A stretch of DNA of 64,000 nt. Origin: Taeniopygia guttata. Lineage: Eukaryota; Chordata; Aves; Passeriformes; Estrildidae. The notes beneath the pieces were generated by a model. That model saw only the letters and a list, made by a program, of their open reading frames with translations, ran no database searches and was not told where the DNA came from. Made by a program: the position numbers and the translations under genes. Below are positions 55,134 through 64,000 of the stretch, in pieces. The DNA lies in assembly GCF_048771995.1 (NCBI RefSeq), contig NC_133030.1, positions 63,251,501 through 63,315,500 of the forward strand. Reading direction: 5' to 3'. The first letter of the stretch is position 1; each line of letters opens with the position of its first letter.

Positions 55134-56789
55134 CAGTTTTCAGGAATACATCATTGAGTGGGAATATTCAACATATCTTTATTCAACAGGCTCATCCAAG
55201 AGGGAAGCACGTCTGTAGCAGCCTGGTGTTTAATCTCCTGTCATCCTGGGTGAATATTCCAGGTCAAGGTGAACCCTGAGCTCTGAAGTGAATATTTGGG
55301 AATGCTGGCTTGGTCCTCTTAATCTTCCCACCTGAGTTTCCTCCCAGTGAATTATGAGGCCAGAGATAAGATCTTGGGTGCTTTATATCCAAACAAATGG
55401 ACAAATCTCGGCCTTTCTGTTTTTTAAAAGCCTCAACCCAGAAACAATTTTAGCCTCTGAAGGGGAAGGTCACTGCCTATCTCTTCCACTTATAAAATAT
55501 TGCAATTGGCTGAGGAGCAGAGCTGAATCCCAGGATTTCAGCCCTGCTGGCACAGCTCCAGCTCTCTCCCCAAATAGGCCTTGCTCTCCATAAATCACAG
55601 CGCTGTCAGCTCTGCTTTCACCTCTCCAAGTGAGATGCTGACACTTTGTTCCCTCTTCCCAGCCGCTTTATCCACCCCTGCTCAGGGGAAAGTGTCCTTT
55701 GGAGGCAATTTATGTGATGGATTCCGTACCTCTCCCCGGGAGTGAATTATCCAGCGGGATACTCGGATATTTTGACGCCGGCACTTGCTCGTTCTGTTGT
55801 GATGAGGAACGTGGTGAAGGCACCAATGTCCAGCAATCCTGAGCCAGCACTTTGGGCTTTAAGTGATGATCCCACTGAGCTGTTGGTGGTGATGAGATGC
55901 TGAAAAATTCACAGCTTGAATGGAACTCCCATCAGAAGGTCTGAAGGAATGTCTGTGTTTCAGGAATCTTTCCCTAAACATGAGTTTGTATGGTTTTTAG
56001 GGATGTGATTGATGGGAATATTTTGCCACCAGTCTGCCCAGCTTTTTCCAGCTTTACAGGACAGTTCAGTAGGGTGAAAATCCTATTCCATCCTTGTCCT
56101 GTGGAAAAAGCATTTTTGGGGTTGTCCAGAGGAATGTGAGTCCAATTCCCCTCTCAGCTCCCCATGGCTGGTAGAGTCCTCGTTATCTAATTATTTTTAA
56201 TGGAAAAACAATCTCTTCCTTTGCCTTCTTGTTTCTGGAAGTGAGATGAACTGAGAACAGCTAAATACAGCCTCGTTACTGTGCAGGCCTTGCCTCTCAG
56301 CAGTAATTGGCTGGGAAGGGATTTCCCACTCAGCTAATTAGCCTTAATTGTGTCACTTTCCTTATTTTGCCGTTTTGCCTCTTGCCACAGATAGTCCTGG
56401 ATGCAGCTGAGAAGGGGCTGAATTGGGCTCCATCCATGGGTGCAGCCAGGGCATGCCTTTGCCCTTCAGGATCATAAAGAAAGGACTCACCTGGGCTTTT
56501 GGTGACTTCAGGTCAGGTTATCCCATCCAAACCCAGGTAAAATGGGAATAGTGATGACCAGGATATTTTTTCTGGGAGGTAGTTTCAGCCTAGAACTTCT
56601 TTTAAAATTTACTTTTGTTTGAGCCTCTTTCATCTCCTTCATCCCTGCTTGATTTGCTGTACAATCATTAGGGAAGCACAGAACACAAATTCCAGGTCAC
56701 TGCTGGAGTGTTCCTGGTGGAAGATCAACTTTTGGAAGAGCTGACACTGGGCTGGGAAGCAGCTGCAATGGTGCCTTATCTCAGAATGC

Positions 56790-56858
56790 AGCAGAGAAGT
56801 GGAATAAGACAAATTTGAGGTGCCTTCCAACACAAACCATTCCAGGATTTTGTGGTAA
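56790..56858 (+). mobile_element. CR1 LINE 3' tail
   Basis: TTTGAGGTGCCTTCCAACAC followed by AAACCATTCCAGGATTTTGTGG. Confidence 0.65.
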
Positions 56859-58011
56859 GAATTGGGATGCTGACCCCAAGCCGACCTCTCTGTAAGTTCC
56901 CCTTGGAATTATCTGGGTCTGGTCTTCAGGAATGTTTATTTTTTTGGATCCCACCTGCTCATGGACCCTGATTTGTAGGTGTTTCCTGTCCAAGTGCCTC
57001 CATTTCTTCTGCCATCGCTGTCCCTTTCTGGCCTTGCCTGTTTTGTGGGAACTGAGGGACTTCCCTTGCTTTCAAGTTGGGATATTTTCCCTCTGGGGTG
57101 GGTCTGGTGGGAATTGTGGCTTCTCTGGGCCCCAGCTGAAGCTGCTGGAAGAGTTGTGGGAGCTGCTGTGACCTCAGTCCTCCAGCTGCCTTCCCAACAT
57201 GAACTGACCTCTTTGGGGCTGTTTTTCCAGCACCAGAGCCTGGATTTTTTTTTGTTCTGGCTGGACCAGAGTTTGTTTGTTCATACCCCACAAGTGAGGG
57301 CTTCCCTCTTGCCCACCCAGGATATTGGTGCACAATAAAATGAGGAAGAGCAGGAATGGGTTGTGCAGTTCTTTTTCTGTGTGTGAGGATATTCCCTTTC
57401 TGATGTTCCATAGCTGTGTAAGAGAGGAGCGAGAGAGATTTAACATGGAAAAGCTCTGGAGAGTTTTATTTATTCCTCTGTCTGCTGGAGTGCATCGGGA
57501 TCACAAATTCTTGTAACACGATGAGGTTTTAAAGTTCTGAGCAAGTGTCTCTCTTGTGGAAAACCCTCCCGCAAAACACGAAACAGTGTTTTTGTCATCG
57601 CGGTGCCTCGGGAACAGCTGACAGCTGCTGCTTTGTCCTGATCTGTTCTGCACTTCTCTCTTTATTGAGTGGAATGAGAGAGCTCTGGGGTGGGGAGAGG
57701 GCCCTGTTCTCATTTTTATGGGAGTGTTTTCCCAGTTGGTGCTGTGTAATTTCCTGAGAGCTCAGAGAAGGATGTGGGACCCTCAGGCAGCTCCTGTCCT
57801 CAGCCCTCCGTGGTACCTTGGAGAGCTCCTGCAGCAGGTGTGGATTCTCCTCTGGGTGGGAAGGATCCTTACGCTGTGCTGGTGCAATTTTTATTGAAAT
57901 CCTTAAAAATCTGTGGGAGACTGTCCTCCAAAAAAAAAAAAAAAAAAAAAAAAAAGGGAGGATGCTTTCCAATCTGTGCCAAGATTTATCCGTCACACTT
58001 TGCAAAGCATG
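56859..58011. other. Gene-free stretch
   Basis: Unique-looking apart from a run of 26 A at 57930-57955. That run is not preceded by a recognisable retrocopy. Confidence 0.45.
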
Positions 58012-58260
58012 GAGTGGCAGGAAAAGGGGGAATGGCTTCAGACTGAAAGGGAGCAGGATTAGAAGGGATATTGGGAAGGAATTCCTGGCTGGGAGGGTGG
58101 TGGGACACTGGAACAGGATACCCAGAGAAGTTGTGGATGTTCCATTCCTGGAAGTGTCCAAGGGTGTGTTGGACGGGCTTGGACCAACCTGGCATAGTGG
58201 AAGTTGTGCCTGACCACGGGGTGGAATGAGAAGATTTTTCCTTCCAGCATAAATCATCCC
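58012..58260 (+). mobile_element. CR1 LINE 3' fragment
   Basis: Plus-oriented CR1: TGGCAGGAAAAGGGGGAATG, GGGATATTGGGAAGGAATTC, GGACACTGGAACAGGATACC, GGAAGTGTCCAAGGGTGTGT. Confidence 0.9.
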
Positions 58261-61200
58261 TTGATTACCACAGTTCCTGATTGTTACAGATTCCTTTCAT
58301 GAACTCCCACACATGGAAATTTCTGCTTTTGGGCTGCAAAATAGATCAAGGAATCAGAGAAGCTCCAGTTTCACACACACAACTCTTCCATGTGGATGAA
58401 AATAACTTAAAACTCCAGTAAATTACCGATATGCTCAAACAACCCATAATTACAAAATTTCTCATTTTACACTTTCTAACCAGGCAAATTTTTATCTTGA
58501 AAATGTTAAATTCCTAAGCCAGGCTTTGCTTCCTATAAAAGCATCAAGCCTGGTCTAAAGGGCTCTGTCTGGGCCTTTCATCCCACTTTCTATCCTTTAA
58601 ATGGACTCAACTGAAAAGGAGCTTTTAATTTCCAAAGTGTGTAGTTTCACTTAGCCAAGGAGATAATTAGGTTTGTCTTGTAGTTGTTCAGGAGCTCAGG
58701 TGTCAACTAAAGCAGGATTTCATCAGGAAATTCCTGCCTGCTGTTGTATTGATTAATGAGAATTTGCTGCAATTATAGAGAGATAGAGAACAATTATCTA
58801 CCTGCCCTGGAGGAGAAACAGAAGAGCACTAAAAATAAGGAACTCAATAAAAGAGAAGCACATATGTAGTGGAAATGAATAAATAACATTTTCTGTTGTG
58901 GCACTAAATTAGTTCTCAGTGCTGCAGGACCGTGGCAGAGGGAAAAAGGAGAGGAGGGGGAAATCTGCATGGGAAGAGTGGAGGGAAAAGTGGGGGAAGG
59001 AGAAGTCCTCACCTTTCCTGGCTCCTCTTCCTTTCCTTCCTGCTCTCCTGGCTGAGATCAGGAATGTTTGGATTGGGACAGCACATCCAACACCCTTGTT
59101 TTTAGCAAAGAAGTGTCCCCTGTGCTCAGCAGGACAGGAAATTCTTCATTTCAGCTTCAGAAGCATCTGAGCATCTTTTCCTTGATTTCTCAGCTCTGTT
59201 TAGCCAGGACACCTGCACAGGACTGCAGCACTCGAGGGATGGAATTCCCAAATCCAATCCTTCAGTTCTGCAGTTTTCCTCCTTTTGTGGGCTCAGCTTC
59301 AAGGGCTCTTGGGTGTGACCTCCCCATTCCCTGCCAAGAAGGTTTTGTGGCTTCTCCCAGAGAAAGGCAGACAGTTGGTAAATTGCAAATCTGGGGTATT
59401 TTCCATCTGTGGGAATCAGGAAAAAGGATAATGTAATCAGAATGGAAATTGTGGGTTTGAGGCTTTTGGCTGCAGCGCACGGAGAGAGAATGAACATTTT
59501 AGGTCCAAAGCCATTTTAAATGAGAACAGGTCCTGTTTATGCTGAAAGAAAATGAGACTGGGAAGGGCAGCAGGGCAGAATTTCCTTCTTTGTCTTAGTC
59601 TGGAGATGTGAGGTAGGGGGGTGTGATATCCAGACTGAAGCATGAGGATACTTGGAATTTCCGTCAGGCTTTAACTGCTGTTTTTCACAGAGGTAGAGTA
59701 AGAAATAGGGTGGAACTGGTTATGGGGTGGTGGAGTAACTCTGGAGTTACTTGGTAGTTTCAGTGAGGTTCAACACCAGGAGAGATTGATCTGGGCAATC
59801 TCCATAGCTTTTTAAGGAAAAGTTCGACAAAAGTTTCCCAGACTTCTGAGGAAAACAACATCAAGGAGCAAATTGCTGATCCTCATCCCCTCTCCTCTGT
59901 TCCAGCTGGAGGATGCAGGGTTGGAAAAAGGGAAAAGCAGAAGTTGGGTGTTTGTGCGTCCTGCTCTCATTCCTGAGGGATATTCCTGGAAATGGATCCC
60001 AGTGCTACATTTAAAGATGATTTTTGACATCTTAACAGCTCAATCCCAAACCAGTGGGAAAAAGCCTATGCACAGGGGAGCTGCTGGAATTTGGCAGGAC
60101 GGTGTTTTCTCTCTGGATATGAGAGAGGATTTGGGGATGAATCAAATAATCTCCTCCTCTCTCCGAGCCTGATGTTTGCCCTCAGACTCAGCTTTTCCCT
60201 CAGGCTTCTCCTTGTGGGTTTGTTGGGATACATCCTGGAAATCTGTCCATGCCTTAGGGTGGTGTGACCTGTGGGATTTGTGCCCCTTCCAGCTACGAGT
60301 TTTGGGGTTTAACTAACTCTAATAATTAATCTTCTCCCTTGGGATTATCCAACTTTGCAGTAAACAAAGTTTTGCTCTTATATGATAAACGACAATGACA
60401 ACAACAACAATTCCTTGGCTTAAACAACTAAACTCAAGGATTTGGAGACAAAACACGGCCCCAGGATCTAAATTCCTGTAATTCTAGAGAAAGGAATCTC
60501 CTGAGCTGGATTGATGAGATTGTTGGACATAAAATGCAGGGTGTGGTGCAGAACAAAGGGAAAAGAAGGAAACAGAAACACAGAAGGAAAAGATCTTTCC
60601 TGACTCATTTTCCTGTCCCAGAAAAAATCATGGATTGATCTTGGTTGATATCCTGCTTCCAGAAAATTTTTCATGATGGAGATACCACAAACCTCCTGCA
60701 GTGCCTCACTGCTACTCATGTCTAAGGAAAAACTTCTAATTTTTTGGGTTTCTTGGTTTGGATCAGCACCATGAACTTCTGCTGCTCCTTCCGAAGGCGC
60801 TCCAGGAATTGCTGGGAATTGCACCTTGCTGCAGTGATGACTCTATGCAGCGGGACTCCAAATTCTAATAAATTAAATATGTATCAAATTCCTCATTAAA
60901 GTCATTAAAGATGCCCAAATCCCAATTGCATTGTGGGAATGAGCGGATAAACCTGGCTACACAATTCCCTGCTGACCGCAAAGGGATTTCACAGACATTT
61001 CCCATTGTTCCCCTTGGATTTTGTGGATTTTGGTGGTATGAGCAGGGCAGAGGAGGTGGGAGAGGAAGCAGCTCCTCAGCCCTGGCTGTGACTGAGCCAT
61101 GGCTCCGTGTGCTGCCGGCTGGAAAACATCCCTGTAAATCTCATTCCTTGGTTGGCTTTTCCAGCGGAACGGGCCCATTATAGATATGTCAGCTCGGAGA

Positions 61201-61867
61201 AGGGAAGTCCACGAGGCTGAGGTGACAGATGGGGCCATCAACACCTTCAGGACAGGGAATGGTTGTCCATCAGTCTTGGGTAATGTTCTGTGTCCGAGCA
61301 CTTCCAGGACTGAGAACTCATTCCCTGCTCCACATGAACGATCCCAGGCATTTTCTGGGATGGTTCCACCCCTCTCCTGGCTGATGGGCAGGGACAGAAG
61401 ATCAAAAACAGGGATGGAAGAGTCTTTAGCACTTAATTCCCTTATGAGAGTGCCCCCAGGGTATTTTTATATTTTAATACTTTCATATCAGTGTTTTTCT
61501 CTGTTAGCAGGCAAATCCCAGCATTATTGATTTGCCCCAGGCACTGGATCCATGGATTCTTTATGGAGAGAGTCAGGCAGCCGTAGTTTTAAATTAATGG
61601 AATAATTTTGCCTTTACAATCCTTTCATGAGCTCTTGGAGCCGTGTTTGGGATGTGACAAACCTCCTGTTACCTATATTGTTTCAGCTAATGGCTCCTCT
61701 GTTACAGGATAATTCTGAGGTCCTGGTCTCTAATGCAGCTGGAATGGGATAATTTTTCTCCACTTGGCAGAAAGGATGACTGCTGCCTTTTCCCTGGAAA
61801 TGTATTGCTTTGGGCACAGAGGGGAAAACTGGGAAGCTTCACATCAGTGTGGGGAGGTCAGAGAGAA
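58261..61867. other. Repeat-poor gene-free block
   Basis: 3.6 kb without a recognised CR1 or LTR. Blocks at about 58500-58790 and 61540-61740 are AT-rich, non-repetitive and contain TAAT-type words such as GATAATTAGGTTTG and AAATTAATGGAATAATTTTG. A short ACA-rich tract lies at 60390-60412. No coding signal is seen. Confidence 0.4.
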
Positions 61868-62010
61868 GTGAAGAGTTCCCATCCCTGGAGGCGCCCAAGG
61901 AATTCCTGGATGTGACACTCAGAGCTCTGGGCTGGGAACAAGGTGGGGATCAGGCACAGCTGGGACTGGATGATCCCAAAGGCCTTTTCCAACCTCAATG
62001 ATTTTGTGAG
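61868..62010 (+). mobile_element. CR1 LINE 3' fragment
   Basis: Same subfamily as 17528-17722: GAATTCCTGGATGTGACACT, GCTCTGGGCTGGGAACAAGG, GGGACTGGATGATCCCAAAG, TTCCAACCTCAATGATT. Confidence 0.87.
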
Positions 62011-64000
62011 GGAGATGTGGGACTCCACCATTATCCCTCATCAGAATTCCAGCGCCCAAAGCCCCTTGATCCAAAGTTCTGGACATGAGTCCTCACCAAA
62101 ACTGGGGGTGTTTGTTGCCCTAATGCTCCAACTCTGGGCGCAGCCATGGTGCTGTTTCACAGCAGAGGTGACCTGGAAAGGCCTGGAGGCAGCGGCCTCG
62201 AGGGAAGGTGTCCCTGTGGAAGAGGATCCATTGACCTGGAGCAGAAGAGCTGCTGGTCCCTAAATTCCTTCAAGGCCACATCTTCTGGTGCACCAAGTAA
62301 ATTTGGTGACCTGGCTTGGTGACCGCGACATGTGTCCATATCTGACATCCACGCTGGCCTTAATTCCAGGCTGGATTTTTGCTCCTGATTTTTGTCCTTC
62401 AAGATGTCCTTCAAGGAATGTCTGCCCTCTGTCCTGGAATCTGTGTGTGCAGTGAGCACTGCCTGTTAAACCTTCAGATTCACCTGTCAGCTGAAGGGAG
62501 AACTCAAAGGCTGTGTTTTTGAATGCTTGGGATCACACGTGGGATCATAGGGAGAAATTTTCCTGCTGTTAAGCCTCTCCAGTCACCTCATCTTCATGCC
62601 TCTAATTCATCTGATTTTCCCCTAAAAGCATGAAAGCAGATAAACACCATGACAGCAGCTCTGTTAATGACAAGACACTGAGGTAATTCACATTATTTTT
62701 CTTTTTAAACTTATTTAACCTTCTTATTTTTGTATTTTAATAATCCCAAATGGTCCAAAAATCCATTTCTGTTTCCCCAAGCGGCAGTGTGTTGGACCTG
62801 TGACTTGTGATTACCCCATTACCCCTGCCTGGAGATGAAACCTTTTAAGAGGGAAATGTTCCTTATCCATTCAGGGGGAAGCTCAGGGCTGGATTTTCCA
62901 GGGAAAAGATTCCCTGCCCTCCCATGAGTGATGGATGAAATGCCAAAGGCACAAGATCTTTCCATGGTTTATTCCTTAACAAAGCTTTTCCTGGGTGCTT
63001 GGGAGCAAAGCTGAATTCAGCTCCAGAGAATCCATTTCCTTTCTCTCTTAAAAATTGATATTATTTTCCAGTATATTCTTCAAGGATTTCTGCCCAAAAA
63101 GGGTTTCTAGGAAGAGAATTTGGAGTTCTGAGCCTGATCTAGTGGAAGGGCTCCCTGCCTACAGCAGGAATTTGGGATTGAGAGCTGGAAGGTGCCTTCC
63201 AACCCCAAAAATCTGGGATTCAATGGGAACAAAGTGCAAATGCATCACCCATGAGCTATGCGGTTCTGATCACCCGGGATGGGAAATTACGGGACTAAAT
63301 CAGGTCAAAATGGGATAATAATTGTTGTAGATTTCCTTTGGAGCCTGCTGGACCTGGAGAAGGTTGCTTGGTGTGGTTCTGGGATCCGTGGCTGTGGGAC
63401 AAATCCTGCTGCTGGAGCTGAGTGCCGATGAGCCGCGCTGCGTGGAGCAGTAGCGACAAAATTCGTGGAGTAGCAGCACCGAAATTCATAGACCAGCACC
63501 AGCCACACACTCTAAGCAGCTCAAATTTGCCCAAGTAATTAAAGTGTCACTCCAGGCTCTTGCAAAAGCGTGACTTTCCTGCAGCTGCTGGCTTTGGGAC
63601 ACTGCTGACGGTAATTCCCCCTTGTCAACGCTCCAGCCCCGAGTTCTGGGCACTCGGTGACCTTGATTAAACAAATCGAGCGGTTCAAGTACATAATTTA
63701 AAAGTTCTGTTCAAACACCAGATTTCGATGCTATCGCCGCTTCCCTGGAAAATGAAGGATTTAATGCTCCCATCCTGGCTAAATGGACTCGGTGGCGCTC
63801 GGGCTGAAAGGGCGGCACGGTGGATTAGGGAGCTGTTGTGGGAAGTGTCATAGGGAACCTGTAATTTTCCTGTCTCTCCCTCTTCCTCCAGTGTTCCATT
63901 TCCATGTCGAGTTTCAGGAGACAAATGCATTAGTTCAGATGGGCAGGGAGGGTTTTGCTCCTGGTGTCTGCAGGATCTGGGGCTCAGCACGGGAATTTAA
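62011..64000. other. Gene-free right end
   Basis: A short CR1-like tail at about 63175-63232 (GAGCTGGAAGGTGCCTTCCA). The block 63490-63860 is repeat-free with spaced CpG and TAATTAAAGTGTCA-type words. No gene reaches the right edge as far as I can see. Confidence 0.4.

Larger units (their letters stand above)
54128..56789. other. Gene-free stretch with two microsatellites
   Basis: GGAAT-type array at 54714-54760 and an AAC array at 55101-55133. The blocks 55600-55800 and 56160-56410 are repeat-free; the second holds CAGCTAATTAGCCTTAATTG. No gene is seen. Confidence 0.45.

Noticed and set aside
57930-57955. Poly(A) tail of a processed pseudogene
   Set aside because: The sequence before the A run shows no recognisable gene or poly(A) signal, and no target duplication was seen.

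Overview
The window looks like a songbird-type avian chromosome segment. It contains a dense scatter of CR1 LINE 3' ends in both orientations, several avian-type solo LTRs, compact GC-rich CpG-island promoters, and the vertebrate gene order MGAT2 - LRR1 - 7SL RNA - RPS29. That order matches the human 14q21 neighbourhood as I recall it; in birds I would expect chromosome 5. The chromosome assignment is inference; the gene identities are read from the sequence.

All recognisable genes lie in the first 13.5 kb. MGAT2 (minus strand, 5' part only) runs off the left edge. LRR1 (minus strand) is complete in four exons over 8 kb and gives a 418-residue protein with clean splice sites. A full 7SL (SRP) RNA gene on the minus strand starts 189 bp from the inferred start of RPS29 on the plus strand. 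The two are head-to-head across a GC-rich promoter with three perfect CRE/ATF sites about 39-40 bp apart. RPS29 is complete in three exons (56 residues) with a TATA-like box, a 5'TOP start and a poly(A) signal. RPL36AL, which lies between LRR1 and MGAT2 in mammals, is not seen here.

The gene-bearing part is heavily modified by repeats. A solo LTR with a 4-bp target duplication sits in LRR1 intron 3 and carries an internal ~39-bp minisatellite. A GGGAT-type array grew from a CR1 tail in LRR1 intron 2. Two related 18-20 bp G-rich minisatellites, separated by an LTR fragment, fill the LRR1-7SL interval.

From 13.5 to 64 kb I see no credible protein-coding or tRNA gene; every longer reading frame there lies over repeats or has no recognisable family. 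This part looks like a gene desert. It holds about thirty CR1 fragments, solo LTRs of at least two families (one with TGATGCC...GGCATCA ends and 4-bp duplications, one with 6-bp duplications), a 5.2-kb inverted-repeat structure (14.2-19.4 kb), an inverted LTR pair with a sharply bounded identical block (30.0-32.1 kb), a three-copy ~230-bp tandem repeat (44.9-45.5 kb), and repeat-free AT-rich blocks with POU/homeodomain-like motifs that may be distal regulatory elements.

Taken together, SRP RNA, a small-subunit ribosomal protein, an N-glycan-branching enzyme and a replisome-unloading ubiquitin ligase receptor sit side by side. The 7SL/RPS29 pair is the most plausible co-regulated unit, coupling protein synthesis with secretion.
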